From: Leptodontidium sp. MPI-SDFR-AT-0119
Lineage: Eukaryota; Ascomycota; Leotiomycetes; Helotiales; Leptodontidiaceae
Length of the DNA: 64,000 nucleotides
Assembly (NCBI GenBank): GCA_020726505.1
Contig: JAHLEZ010000002.1
Location: 4,340,001 to 4,404,000, forward strand
Direction of reading: 5' to 3'
Both the position numbers and the translations under genes were made by a program. Position 1 is the first letter of the stretch. Every line of letters begins with the position of its first letter. Of this stretch, positions 23,349-36,500 are shown piece after piece. The notes under the pieces were generated by a model. The model was not told the origin of the DNA and made no database searches. It worked only from the letters and a program-made list of their open reading frames with translations.

Positions 23349-24889
23349 GTGGAGAGGGGAGGATGTGTATATAAGGGAGTGGTGGATGACGGATAGGATG
23401 TAGATATCTGGGTTTTGGTTCTTGGGATGACATTAGAGGCTGATACCTGAATAGACAGATGCATTAGAACAGTACATACATATATCATGGACATGCATTT
23501 AGAACGATAGCTCTTGCTCTGGGCTCTCCTTCCCCCCTCTGCCACGTCTTTGTAGACAGTGGTCGATCCCATTCCTAAATTTTAAGTCCACTGCGTCAAC
23601 TGCATGATGCAAAGACCAACTGGCAAAGTCCATGCTTATATTATGCGTATTTAAAGATGTACCCGTAGCAGGTCCTAGAGAGAGGACTTTGCAAACCTTG
23701 GAAAAAAGGTGTGTGGGGTTGGTTTGTAAGGCCAGTCTGCGGGGCCTTGCAACTTCTGTTTTTTCAGCATGCCTTAGCTTTTGTTATAGCAACTCTGGCG
23801 CCCATAGACTTGAGCTTTGGCAGGTGTAATTATGATTCGTTCCGGGGGTCATTTTGTAGCTTTGGGTCGTTTGTTTTGGTGAGGCGGAGTTAAGCGAGGG
23901 CGGGTTGGGGTTGTTGACACGCGAGTTCTCATGATTTGAGCTGCACTGGTAGATGCCAACGAGAGAAGCGCAGGAATGCTTTTTCTTCTCTTGACTGGAA
24001 ATCACACTAGGCTTTCCCGGATGTAACTTGAGAAGGATATCGAACAGGACCCCGAGCCTGGATTTGTGTGATATTTGGAGACAAATTCTAGGTAATATCT
24101 TACATTGAGATTAAGGTTATGGCAGGCTCCATCAGGCTTGGATAGTAAGTACTGTGCTTCGTTTGCTATAGCCTCATGATGAAGGATCAGTCCAGTATTA
24201 TTGATATGAGTTCATAACCAAATGGTGATTCGACATTGAGTGAGTATTTGCTGGGTTCCAAAAGTAATGGAGTTTGGTAAAATGGTGTTCTCAGAGCCAG
24301 TCAACTTCGAATTCAAATCCAATGAAATGTTTTAATCCTCGGAAAGGCAAAGATTTTGGAAATCTCCCTCCTAGGAGTTGCTCGTTATGTGAGATCGAAA
24401 AGCAATGCATTGAGAACAAGAAATATAGCTAATGGCAAATGATCATATCTTCAGCACCTCAAATCAGTGCCAATTAGCGATAGCATCTTGATTTATCGAT
24501 AGCTCAACTTGAACAGTAGCATTGGTTTTTGATTGAAAATGGTAACGAGCGATGGTAGTGTTCTTGAAATGCTGTGTACGCTATCACGATTAAGCACTGG
24601 GATCCGATTCCTCGGAAGAATTTTTTATTAACGACCTTTATCAACAATAGTAACTATGCTCTCTCATTCAAAGCTCATGAGAGATATACACCAGCGATAT
24701 CAAACCCCAAAGGCCCGAAAAACCAACCCCTTGCTGTGTCAGGAGGCTGTGAGTATCTGAAAGTGGCATTCTCCTTGCCGCAGCTCAATAAAAGAAATCA
24801 AAGCAGCCCCTGCGCGATTGGCATTCCTATTCCCAATCCCAAGACTTCCTTTCCTCAGGTCGCAGGAGGTTTCTGCATGCCTGATTGCT
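23349..24889. other. Intergenic, 1.5 kb, no gene seen
   Basis: Between two convergent genes. Base composition becomes more AT-rich from about 24060 to 24700. No open frame with domain or splice support, no repeat and no tRNA-like fold noticed. Confidence 0.45.
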
Positions 24890-25638
24890 TTACTCCATCT
24901 CAAAGTCGTCCTCGCCAGAGTGCTGGGCCGCAGGGAGCTGATCAAACTCGACTCTGTCACACTGTTAGGTCTTGGTCTTGCAAAGCAAAACGCAAGGCCA
25001 AAAGACTTACCTGCCGTCTCCGGAGCTTCTCTCAAACTTGACCTTCTTAGCCTTTTGGTGATCGTGACCCTGCTCCTTCATCATCTGGTTCCGACGCATG
25101 CTAAAACGAACACGTCAGTGTTTTACACCAACATCCACAAAGTAGAAGGTACTCACGCATCATCAGCACGACCAGACGAAGACGGGCGACCCATTGAGTT
25201 GCCCCAGCCAGCAGAACCAGAGCCAGAAGCCGCGTCAGTCCCAGCCCAAGATTTGCGCTGATCATTCTCCTCCTTGATCTCGACTTCCTTCTCCTCCTTG
25301 ACAGGCTTATTTCTCTCCTTAGCGCGATCCTTCTTCTTCTTCAAGGACGGCTCGGGACCCTTGTCGAACGACCAGGTAAGACCATTCTCTCCATATCCCT
25401 TGGAAGCAGCACGCTGGCAACCAACCTTAAGTCGACGGCCAGAACTAGTTGTGATGGCAGCATCATACTTGCAGTTGCAGCGTGCGGTGTGGCCGACGTA
25501 GATGGATTTCTTTGTGAAGAAGCGGCAGGGTGCGGTGTCGAGTTGCCGGTGCGTGTGGTCGATGTGATCGGGGCAGATATGGAGGTGGATGCGTACTGCG
25601 TTGCAGTTCTCGTATATTGTGGTGGTTTCGGTACACAT
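24890..25638 (-). CDS. Small Cys/His-rich N-terminal, charged C-terminal protein (unknown, 211 aa)
   Basis: Exons 25157-25638, 25011-25100 and 24890-24953; introns canonical, 56-57 bp. The start MCTETTT opens a Cys/His-rich first half (CNAVRIHLHICPDHIDHTHRQ, CRFF, then CNCKYD), which could bind metal. The second half is Lys/Glu-rich (KKKKDRAKERNKPVKEEKEVEIKEEN) and then Ser/Gly-rich, ending in an acidic tail. No signal peptide, so probably nuclear or cytosolic. The next gene has the same general plan and orientation, suggesting an old tandem duplication. Function unknown. Confidence 0.75.
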
Positions 25639-26059
25639 ATTGATGCTGTGCAGGGAATTCTGGTTTGTGGGTTTGTGTTGTGTTGTGTTTTGGTGTTGGA
25701 GGTTGTGGAGAGAAATATTTCAGAAGGAAGGAGCGTGTCGACAAAGATCGTAGGTCGTTGACGAGAATTGAATATGACTTCACCTTGGGAGAGTAACGTG
25801 ACATTTGCTGGGAAGATGAGTGCAGGTGCAGAGAGGGGAGCCATGAATTGAATTTGGAAGCGATGGTATTGGCATCGCCGCCATGTGGCTGTTTGATTCA
25901 TCAAAACAGAAGCCCAAACTCATGTAATGGCTTTGCTGGATCTCATAGTCGGAATGAGAATTTGACAATGGGAATTCGAAAGTAGATGCCACCAGGCTAT
26001 TCCCAGATATTAGGTTATGGTCAAATTTTCTCCGTTGTGGACAGCCAGCAACTTACATC
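25639..26059. other. Intergenic, 0.42 kb
   Basis: Promoter of the 211-aa protein gene and 3' region of its neighbour, same orientation. Overlapping minus-strand frames here are in other phases and unsupported. Confidence 0.4.
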
Positions 26060-27111
26060 TTAGTTGACATCCTCATCCTCCCATATATCTTCCGAGATAT
26101 GTTCCTCCTCCGCTTCTTCCACTGGGCGATTCTCCGTGTCATTGTCGCTGCACTATAGATTAGCACTTTGACCACTTCCAATGTCAAAACTTGGGAGAAT
26201 GGATGACTTACTAGGAGCCTGGCTCAATATCCCAGACATTCAGAAAACCATAACTGCGACGGTTACCAGCAGAAAAGTTCGAAACCGCAAACACACCCGG
26301 ATCCGCTACTGCAGCTTCCTCTCCATCATCCTCCGTCTCCTCGTAAATCGCCACCTCCACCAGGCCCGTTCTTTTTCTCTTCTTCGCCGCTCTCTTGTCG
26401 CCCCTATCATCAGAGCTCTCTTCTCCGGCACCAATATCTCTTTCCCTACGCTTGCCCTTCTTCTCCTTCTTCTCCAGCTCCTCGGACTGGTATTCCTCGA
26501 TCACCTCCACCTTGCACGGTCCAATGCATCTTGGACCCCCCTCATCTTCGATCCAGCCCGCGAGGTCCGGGCAAGCCTTCTGGTCGGTGCGGTTATCCAT
26601 GCGTACTTTATCTAAACAAATCTAGAGTTAGTAGGTCCTTCAAATCTAGGGATGATGAAAATAGAATAACAGATATTGAGATGACCAAATGTCTGGACCA
26701 GATACAGGAAGTAGAAGTCTAGTGTAACTACATCTGATACAAGATATTGAGAACACCCAGAAAATCATAATTACTAGTGTCTCGAGATATTCAAGATAAA
26801 CCCTTGGGGGCTCTGGATAAATTTGCGTTCTAAACGGTGCAAGTGAAAATTCAAGAAAAGGGGCTCGCTCGCTAAATTCGAGGCGACTAATCATAATAAT
26901 CACAACACAGGACACTGCAGCCTTCTTGAAACTTAAACAGCCAGCCAAATACAGTGAAAGAAAGAGAGACGAAGACAACAGAACAAACAAAGACTCTTGT
27001 GCAGGTAGATCGACATATAGATTAGAGAAAAGTGAACTTACAAGCAGCACAGACTTTGTGGAGCACATGCGTGCAGCCACAGTTGAAGTTGGTATGCTCA
27101 ATGATACACAT
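26060..27111 (-). CDS. Small Cys-rich N-terminal, acidic C-terminal protein (unknown, 185 aa)
   Basis: Exons 27042-27111, 26212-26611 and 26060-26147; the sum keeps frame. The first exon encodes MCIIEHTNFNCGCTHVLHKVCAA, a Cys/His-rich start like that of the preceding gene. Exon 2 adds CPDLAGWIEDEGGPRCIGPC, then a Lys/Glu-rich region with KRRER and KRAAKKRKR nuclear-type basic clusters. The end is acidic (EEAEEEHISEDIWEDEDVN). The first intron is unusually long (430 bp); its acceptor TTTGTTTAG is the best of several, so the junction is uncertain. No named family recognised. Confidence 0.65.
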
Positions 27112-29662
27112 GGTGATTGGTTTTTTGATGTGGTGGAGTTGTTGGTTGTTTGTTCGTTGAGGAGACAGAAGATGTCAGGAGAAAAAGTTGTGTTGTGAGG
27201 GAGGGAAGAGAAGTTGTGAGAAGTGATTCTGGGAGACGGCGGTGGTTGGGAAATATGAATGAAATTCATAGCTTACAGAGCTAAAGTCTAGGCATTAAGG
27301 AAATAAAGCGATCAGGCTTCAATTATTTGTGTAAACTGAACATCTATACTTCGAACAGTCAAGATTCTAAAACATACTACAGCGTTGAGGCGTTGCGATG
27401 TATAATTCCACTGTTAAATACTAGCGAGACGCAGGCATATGAATCGCCAGTTACCAATGGGAGATACAAGGAGGCTGCTAGAATTGCTGGAGAGCAGTAT
27501 GTTTTGAGGCAACACTTCGATGCATACTCAACGGCAGAAGTATCCGACGTCTGCTGCTCTAAACTAGAAGTAATACAATATCGTAGACTTAAGTATAGAT
27601 CCAAACTAGCTACACGAGCGGATATGAGGATAGAGTGTGCAAAATAAAGGTAGCTAATACGTGGACAAGTGTGACCAAGCATAGATTAAGAGGGATGTGG
27701 ATTTTCCATTGCAATATTTGTTCTGGATTGATATCAATGAAAGGTGTTCAGCTTGACTGGAGGCACAAATCATCCCAGAGTGAGAGAAGCTCCCCAAAAC
27801 TATGATATATACAAGATAAACTTCAACCAAGCAAACGCAGTACAAGAGCAGGGCCATGGTCGAAAAACAGTACCTCTAATCCCACATGGGCCACCCAGGA
27901 CGACAGATCAAATTCGGATTTGGCATCAGGAGACAGTTGGAATTCTCTTAAATTTGAGTGGACATCGGAGTAAGTAGACTGTTGCCAGTGAAGCTTAAAC
28001 GTGGACGCATGCGTACTGACAAATAGACAACTGGGGGATAAGACATGGCGAGAAGAACGACTCCCCGAGCGAGATTTATGAGCCGGGATGAAGCCTCATA
28101 CCCGATCCATGGAAATACCATGGATATAAGCAGAGACTTCACATGACAAGCGCTGCTGATATTGCATATGTCATGGAGATGGGAGTGCTTAGCTTGAAGC
28201 CGGAGGCAAATTCTAGTGGAGCGTTGACTGGTTACGTACTCCCCGAGGAAGCTATTTCCTCAATATCCGAAGCTCACAAAAGTATCAAGGAGTAATGAAC
28301 TCCGATACTCGAATGTGGAAAAGATAGAAAGTGTTTTGGTCTTTCAAATTCGAGCTCAGGATAGATATCGAAGTCGTGAACCAACAAGGAAAAGAAAGGG
28401 GAGAACTGATTCACTTTACGTAGCAACTACTTATGCGAGATCTGATTGAACTTCATCTCAGGACGGATGACAAGAGAACGAGTATACCTCGTGTTGGGCT
28501 CACTACCTAGGAGCGAATTAGGCACCCGCTGTTCTCTATTAGCAGCATGCTGCAAGCAAATCTCATGCCAGCAATTCTTATTGCAGACCATAGCAACACA
28601 TCATCTCGTCTCGGAACGCAGCCCAGGACGCAAAGCCTCTCGGGATTTCCTTGAGAAAACCCAGAGGAACCCATTTGACTCTACTCTACTAGTATCAAGT
28701 AGGAGCCTGAGAATCTTGATCCGTACACCAAGTTACAGAATAGACTTTCTAAGTGGTCCCAATGTACAACCCAGGACTTCACCATGACTTGCAGAGAGGG
28801 CACATCAGGATCGTAAGTTTTGAATGCCAGGGATGCTGACAGCTCAAGCGTTGTAAAGAGCAGAAGGAGAGTGATACCGCGTGATAAATGTGTGTTTATT
28901 TAGGGAAGGTTGTTCAGTAGCAAAGGACGGAGTGAGATCTGGGACATTGAATATCATAGTGACAGGTGGTCCAACTCTCCAACATTAGAGAGATCCGGGC
29001 CAATTTCCTCATACATGCGTGTTAGTCACACCCTCCGCTTGTGGCAGGTGGGAACTTCAATTATGGCATTGAGTGTGGGATTCGCAAGCCATGTACCTCA
29101 CTCAAATCGCATTACTAACACGCTGAATCACGCAAAATATCAAATTCTCAAAAAAGCATCTCTGATGGACTACGCCTATTGCTATTACACCGTACAAAAA
29201 TGCGCATCCAGTCTCCCAGCCTGCCCTTATGACGACGAACCAAAGAAGAGACGCAGCAGCAGGACCATAGCCTTACGATTCAGAAGCCCACTCTGAACGT
29301 AAAGAGAGAAAGGAGAAGCACACACAAAGATCTTGCAAGAAACGCATTCCGAGAGACAGAGAAGAAATAGCGCAGCATAGCGAAGAAAAGAGCCCCCATG
29401 CCAAGATGTATCCGAACCAAGAGACGAAGAGGCTTTCGAGGACGTGTTGTTGTTGGAATGCGTTTGGTGAGGGTTTGATGAATTGAGTCTCCGTGGGTTG
29501 TGAGGTATCCACGGGTATCAGAAAAATGATAGATCAAATGCCAGAAGGGGAGCAATGCACAGTCTTCAGCACGCTGTCCCATCCCAAAGCACCTGTATCA
29601 CCCAAGGAGTCGTACACAGAGAACCGATCGCATTAGAGAAAGAGAGGTCGGTATTGGTAGCT
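27112..29662. other. Intergenic, 2.55 kb, largest gene-free stretch
   Basis: Upstream of the 185-aa protein gene and downstream of rho1. Short frames on both strands (for example 27327-27647, 28446-28787 and 28910-29296) lack domains and consistent splicing. No transposon remnant, tRNA or tandem repeat was recognised. It could hold a non-coding RNA, which sequence alone does not show. Confidence 0.4.
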
Positions 29663-30634
29663 TTACAGGACGATGCACTTCTTCTCCTTCTTCTTCTTGG
29701 TCAAGAGTGCGGCACGAGTAGCATGTTCGAAAACCTCACGGACACCCTCGTTGGTCTTTGCTGAACACTCGAGGTACTTGTAGGCGCCGATCTTCTTGCG
29801 GATCTCCTCACCCTATATCATTGTCAGCGTTGTACAAAGAGTCCGCGGACCTTCCCTTGTATTTTTGGTCCAAGCTCGGGTCGGATGTTGTATTTATCTT
29901 ACCTGCTCGGGGGGTAACAGGCTTTTGGCTTGTCTTGTGGAGTTCTTCGATGGTCTTCTGGTCGTAACGGAGATCCTTCTTGCAACCAACGAGAATGATT
30001 GGGAGGCCGCTGCAGAAATGTAGGACTTCGGAAATCCACTATTTGTAGAGCACGTGTCAGCAGGTTCTTATCAGCTTGTTGGGTTTCCTGGGTTTAGGGG
30101 TAACAGTACCTTCTCCTGAACGTTATCAAGGGAATCGGGAGAGTCGACGGCGAAGCAGATGAGGATGACGTGCGAATCTGGGTATGAAAGAGGTCGGAGA
30201 CGGTCGTAATCTTCTTGTCCAGCCGTATCCCATAGAGCTAGCTCAACATGCTTTCCATCAACCTCGACATCGGCAACGTAGTTCTCGAAGACAGTTGGGA
30301 CATAGACCTATATTCCATTCGTATCAGCTCCATAAACTATCATGTATAGTGTTGTTATCATGATCTGGATTGTTGATGAGGCCGCGCGTGTGGCAGGTTT
30401 CGGATGGTCGTAGGAAGTTGGCTCAAGGCTTACCTCTGGGAATGTACCCTTGGAGAAGACGCTGTGCTCAAGTCAGTTACAGAACGCAGAAAACCGGCAG
30501 AATAACTCACATCAGGAGACAAGTTTTACCACAGGCTGGCAAGCTGGTTAGATATCTTGGATTGTTAATGGATTGGAGATTGGGTACTTACCTCCGTCAC
30601 CAACGATGACAAGCTTTCTGCGAATCTCCGCCAT
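29663..30634 (-). CDS. RHO1: Rho1 small GTPase (one-base frame break in exon 5)
   Basis: Rho-family GTPase that activates beta-1,3-glucan synthase and the cell-wall integrity pathway at the plasma membrane. Six exons: 30592-30634, 30511-30535, 30434-30461, 30110-30307, 29903-30038 and 29663-29812. Motifs: the P-loop GDGACGKT split by intron 1, effector loop VPTVFENYV, switch [20 protein letters not shown], the CKKDL specificity motif, and a polybasic tail with a CIVL prenylation box (geranylgeranyl type). The expected protein is 192 aa. Exon 5 is one base too long: a run of six G at 29909-29914 (plus strand) puts the end of the exon out of phase with the intron 5 junction, where family members read PEQGEE. 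Probably an assembly error or allele-level indel, because the gene is essential in relatives. Confidence 0.93.
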
Positions 30635-32195
30635 TCTGTCAGTGTGTGCTGTTGTAGTGGAGGACGGTTCGAGGCTTGTTGTATGTGTTGGAGGAGGAGA
30701 GAAAGAGTGGTTGTGGTAGATGGTGGAGAAGAAGCAGTAGTTGGTTGTTGAGAGTTGAAGTTGAAGTTGAAGACGAGGCAATGCAATGGAGCGGCAGGGA
30801 GCTTAGCGCGGGTGGTTGAGGTGCCTGACACCTGAGGTTGGGTTGCCGAATGTCGCCAGCGGACCTGGGGAGATTCAATCGCAATCCGTTCGGACTTTGA
30901 CGGATAACAACAACTTGATTCACTGGGTAAGTAAAGAACTTGATGATGAATTCAAGCAATCAGCTCGTGAATATCCTAGAGTGTCTTGCCCGTGGCAAAG
31001 GTGGGTCTTCTCTGGGGTACTATCTCTCAGTTGGTTCTATTTCCTTTCATTTCATTCTGGTTTGTTGTTTGTTATTGCTTGCCAGGTACAGTACAGTACA
31101 ACTCGCGGTATCTCAGGGTGGTATCAAAGAGGCATAGCCCATAGTACCCCAGTTATACATTTATACTCCGTCATTCGCTGCATCCTGTTCTCAAGTCTAG
31201 GCAAGACCTTGTGAATCATTGAAGCTGTTTCGAACATTCAAACGGCATCAATGCATAATTGTCTGCTTCCTCACACTTGTCCCTTATTACTTTAACAAGT
31301 CGAGCTCTCTTTCACAAGCACATGCACACATACTTCCCTTCCTCCTGCCTCATACTCTAGTTCCTATTATTTTCAAGCCTCTCCTCTCCATCCGGATCAC
31401 GCCCAGAAGCCTAGAAGCAGCCACTGTCCAATGCAGCATTCGCCTCCCAAAGTCCTCGCCCGCCCTACATAAAGGAGTTCGCATACAAGAATCTGCCGAC
31501 TGCTGCAACAGCTACTTCCGAGCACCAACCGTACGAGCCCCAGAGTCCTTGTACAGCTGAGGACTGCCAGACTTTACATGACTCTAGGCTGCATGAGGAA
31601 GACCACCAATCGACTCCCTCCCGAGTTGACGCACATCATGAGGCGCAGCCTTGGCAGAATGAAGGCAACGCGAGTCCCATAAATCACTTGGTTGATATCG
31701 AGCCAACTGGTTTTCTAAGCAGCGGTATGGGGTCCAGCATGAGTACTTCGGGAGTAGGACTTCTCCCCGAATTCCCCATATCCAAGGGCCACATCTGCAG
31801 GACTCATGCAAGCGTTGAACGGTGTGAAACTTTCATGTCACTGCCAGCCCTCGGAATCGTATCCCGGCTCTGAAAGGCTACATCGGATGCCCAGAGTCAG
31901 CTCAGAGTACACCTCCTCCTCCCCATTTCAATGTCACCACTCAGCCCTACCACAATAGTGACAACACCAAATTCTTCAGCCTCGTAAAAACAATCCTCCT
32001 GGAATCTCGTAAAAGCAACAAATCCAAACATGCAATCCAGTTACCCCTGAAAATGCAGTATCACGTGCCACATATTCGGATCAACGTGAGCCCCTAGCGC
32101 GCCAAGTCCCAAATATCGAGCTCTCGATTCAAAAAGTTACCCAGGCCAGCCCAACACTCCCAGATACCAATTGACAACCTCACCTCCCTGCAACC
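30635..32195. other. Intergenic, 1.56 kb, divergent promoters of rho1 and the uL24m gene
   Basis: Position 30640-30790 is AC/CT-rich when read toward rho1, a typical 5' leader. Position 31260-31560 is also pyrimidine-rich. No supported coding frame; no repeat beyond short CAGTA copies at 31084-31099. Confidence 0.45.
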
Positions 32196-33371
32196 ATGCA
32201 GAAGGTATTTCGGCATACCGTACTAGCAGAGAGGCAGGCGGCTCGACGGTCAGCGAAGAGAACAGAGCTCAAATTCAGGGCCAAGTGGAAGAACGAGAGA
32301 GACCAGAGCAACTACCACCGCAAGGATGAAGTCAAGTACATTAAGGATGCGAGGCTCGCACGGAGGGAAGACTATGAGATGGGCCCTCTGGCGCCAAAGA
32401 GAGACGTGGGAGATCAGAAGGATACTTATGGAACCGTCAGCTTGAATCGTATGAGGGGACGACCCCTGCATGGCAAGGAGAAATGGGACATCTTGGACTT
32501 CTGGGGAGGGAGGTTCCTGAATATCGTCAGGGGCGATAGGGTTGTCATTCTGGAGGGGAGGGATAAGGGGAAAATTGGAAAGCTCATTGAGATCGATACT
32601 AAGAGGGCGGAGTGCAAAATCGAGGGATTAAATATGGTGCGTCTATTTCCAACACTCTACCTTATTTCCCTAGACAACTACCCACGAGGCCGACACTGAC
32701 TGAAAATTCTACAGATGGACATCAACGTTCCTCAATACATGATCAGCCCCGAAGAAGCAGACCAACGACCGATCCGCTCCATCGAACAGCCCATCTCCCT
32801 CAAATCCGTCCGTCTAGTCGTCCCCATCACCAACAAAAAAACAGGCGTCCGCCGCGACGTGATTGTCAAAGCAATATCCAGCAGCAAGCCCATGTTCGAC
32901 CGCGAGGGCAGAGCCAGATGGCGCCGTTTCATTCCAGGTCTGAATATCAAAATCCCCTTCCCGAAGGGCCCACCTCAAGATGTGCCTGAAGACCAGCCCT
33001 GGGATACTCTGCGTATGGATGTCGAGGCGAAGACTTTCGTGCCCAGTCTCCTGACTCCGCCGATGCCGCGGAGCGTGATTGACGAGTTGAGGAACCGATA
33101 CTCCATCTTCAGAACGAGGCACGATCCGGAGTATCTCGAGAAGAAGCAGAAGGAAGAGGATGAAAAGCTTGAAAAGAAGAAGCTAGCGAAGAAGATGCGG
33201 ACACCTCTGAATGAAGCGAACCGCAAAGCAAGAAAGGAGAGGAAGAAGTTGGGCAAGGGCAAACTCACGCCGGATATGCTGGAGAAGATTGGCCAGGTGA
33301 TTGCTGGCAGGAAGAACTTAGTTATAGATGCGGACGTGCCAAAGGAAACCGCTGAGCCGGTTGCGGCGTGA
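32196..33371 (+). CDS. MRPL40: Mitochondrial large ribosomal subunit protein uL24m (Mrpl40)
   Basis: Structural protein of the mitoribosomal large subunit. Exons 32196-32636 and 32715-33371, joined by a 78-bp intron (365 aa). The KOW motif is clear (RGDRVVILEGRDKGKIGKLIEID, with the KCKIEGLN-type continuation), and the exon junction falls just after it. The N-terminus is rich in Arg and Ala with few acids, as in a mitochondrial presequence. The C-terminal extension is Lys/Glu-rich and helical (LEKKQKEEDEKLEKKKLAKK), as in other fungal Mrpl40 proteins. Convergent with ELP1 (173 bp between stops). Confidence 0.92.
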
Positions 33372-33544
33372 TATATGTATGATATGTAGATGAGAGGACT
33401 GGACTGTACATCATCTTGGGCATTTGTGGGCGTTGTAAAAAACCTCATCCGGTTGATAGGCACTCTAGACTATCTCTTCTTGGTATGAAACTGTATTGTA
33501 TAAATCGTTACTTTTCGTTTTTCGTCTTGTAAACCATCTAAGTC

Positions 33545-36500
33545 CTAATTCCCCAGCAAAGACAGCTTCTCAAATGCCGCAATGACAGGAGGGTCTTTGC
33601 GTTTTCCAGCTGCTTCAATGCTCTCTTGAAGAACAGCGTCGCCTCCAATAGGACGATACCCGTTCTCATCCGCCACAATCTCAGCAGGCTGTTCACCAGT
33701 TCCAAAAACTTCCGGCACACAAGCCTTACACATACCCACGACCTCTGCCAACGCAGCCTCCACAGCCCTGGCCCGTTCCCACATAGCTCTCCTCACCAAA
33801 CCCGTCACTAACCTCCCAACCTCACCCCTAACACTCTCAACCCTCTCCACCAATCTGCCCACACTAGCAACCAGATACTCCTCTTCATACACACTCCCTT
33901 TCTTCCCCCTAGCTCTCTTCCTCTCCTCCCTCCTCCGATTCTTGCTCGTCGCTCTACTAACTCCCGTCCCCGCCGTCCCAATACTCTGCCCCTGACTGCC
34001 CTTGCCCGTATACCGCGTAAACAAACTCCTATTCGTACTCACCCTCGAACTAGCAGCGACCGACACATCGTCCGGGAGATCCCCATCACCCCCTCTCTCG
34101 CCCTCATAGAAAGCCAGAGGGTCAGCGGTTGCCTTGGCGCGAAGTTCGCGGATGCGAGGCACTTGTGCTAGGAGTTGTGCTTTGCATTCTGCGAGGAGTT
34201 CTGTGGAGGAAGCAAAGGCGTCGCCGAGGCCTGGGTCGATCACATACTCAAGAAGTGAAGGTTGTTGTTTCTGTGCTATGAGGTGCAGAGCTTCGGAGAA
34301 GAAGTAGCCCTTGCAGTAGGCGCGGCAGGCAGTGGAGATGGAGGAGAGGTAGTCGAGCTGGATGGTTCCGGCTGCGAAGTAGTCCTTGCTCTCTAGGAGG
34401 GCGTCGTAGAGGGATGTTGCTAGGTCTGTGAGACTTGGTCCTGAGAGAGGGGGCGTTTGGGAGAGCGCGCAGAACAGGGTTTCGCGCCAGGATGAGGGAC
34501 CGGATGCGAGGTAGCAGGATGTGGCTTTCTCGTAGTTGAGGAGGGATTCGTAGGCTAGTGCTGCTTCTTTGAAGGATGATTTGGTTTCGAGGAAGGATGC
34601 GTACAAGAGGGTGAGAGCAGCGTGTTGAGTTGGGTTGTAGCGGTAGAGTGAGAGGGCGGCTTGGTAGAGTGCATGTTTCTGCGTGTAAGTCTGGAGTTCT
34701 GAGAAGGCTTCTAATGCGTGAAGGTGTGTTAATGCCTTTGCATGACGGCTTAGGTAGTCGTCAATACTGAAGCGGCGCCGTAATTCGGTCATTTCTTGGA
34801 GATTCTGCATAAAAGGCAGATATTCTCGAGGATCTTTTTGGGATTGCTGCGCTACTAGAAGGGCTAGACCCAAGTTGTAAAGTCCGAGGGCATTGTCGTA
34901 AAGTCTGTTGACATCAGCTAAGAAGCAGATGTGCTCGACGGCTTTATCGGCCATCTGCGAGTCCTCTTGCATGAGTTGTGCAACGACAAGTAAGCCATCC
35001 TCGAGAGCGGGAGGTGACTTGCAGACATTTGCGGTGATGATGTTCTGCAGATTCGTCGCCGTCTTGGTCTTGAGTACTTCAAGGAAAGCATCGCAGACCT
35101 TGTTTACTTTTGACTTCTTTTTAAATGTTGTCTCTGGAGTTATGACGCCATTTGCACCATTGGTAATAGGAGGGCCATTGAGCAGCGGTTGAATAACCTT
35201 GGTTTCTTTGTACATTGTTTGAGTGACATTTTCTTCTCTACGTTATTATTAGCATTGCCAAGAGTTGCCGCTCTGGGAAGCATACCTGAGAGAAGACAAG
35301 AAGAGATCAATGTATGTAATCTTCTTGACTTGATCAATAAACAAGGGAACACTGGCTAAGAACTGCTCTGGAGCATGATCATATAGTATGTTCATGTCAA
35401 CTCTTTGAGTTCTACAGTGAGTAAAAGCTCTCTTGTAATTCTTTCCTTCGATCAGTTTCCGGATACCCGCAACGACCATCGCACGAGGAAATATTGTTTC
35501 GAGGTTGCCTCTTGGCATTTGAAGAACGAGACTGAGAGCTGTTGGCATTGCTGTAACAAGCCGAGCTCCTCGCTCAATACTTCTGCATCTCTCGTCAATT
35601 TCTGGGTCATCTGCTGGGACCTCTAGATCTGCCGTTATGTTAGCAGAGCACTTCGTAGGATGATTTGAAGGCTTACCGTCGACTTGAGTGATATGAACAA
35701 ATTTCAGGAGGTGAGTAGTAGTCGTAAATATGAGATGTGCGGATGTAACAAGAAAAGAAGTACAGTTCTTGACGAGTAGGCGGGAGTTGGCATACAAATG
35801 GCCATGGCTAGACATTCCAAATGCAATCTCATCCTCACCACCTGAGATCTCGACCCAGGGGAGATACACCGGGAAACTGCAGTGAGAAAGAGAATTGACT
35901 CCAAGGGTAAAACTTTGTATATCCCCTTTCCTTCCCTGAACAAATGGATGTGACACGCCATCCTTGGAGAAACTTGAAAGTGTGAATATTGCCGACGTGG
36001 GAGTAGGAGTGGATTCCATCACGTCCATTCTACCAGTGTCATCATTGAAGCCGTAGCGGTTGACATTGGCTCCCGTTTCGTCTCTCTGCAACACCAGAAC
36101 TTCGTTCGTAGCAGCGAATGAGATTTGTTGGTATGTAGGAGTGAAAAATTCAGATTTTTTGAAGGTCACTCTTCCTGTTAGTGTTGGAGGAGGAGATGAC
36201 GCAGTAACACTCTTCCATTCAAAAATCGATACGCCTTTCTGATGTAAGACTGCAATCAGAGAGCCATCAACGTTGAATGCTACGTCAATAGCGTTTGAGG
36301 GTACTTCGATTTCATGCAAGGCCATAGGAGGAGGAACATTAGCAGTCCGAAGAGGCGTGATTTTAACTGATAGACCATCTATCACAGCAACAGTGCCATG
36401 GTCATGTGGGGGTTCAGCAGACGAACGCGCCGTTGCCAAGATGTAGTCGTGAAGGCCAAGGTTGTCTATTAGAAGTTGTCAGAGATAATTCATCGCACAA

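Noticed and set aside
26646..27269. 207-codon minus-strand frame
   Set aside because: It overlaps the first exon of the 185-aa protein gene in another phase and its 430-bp intron; the sequence is low-complexity with no domain.
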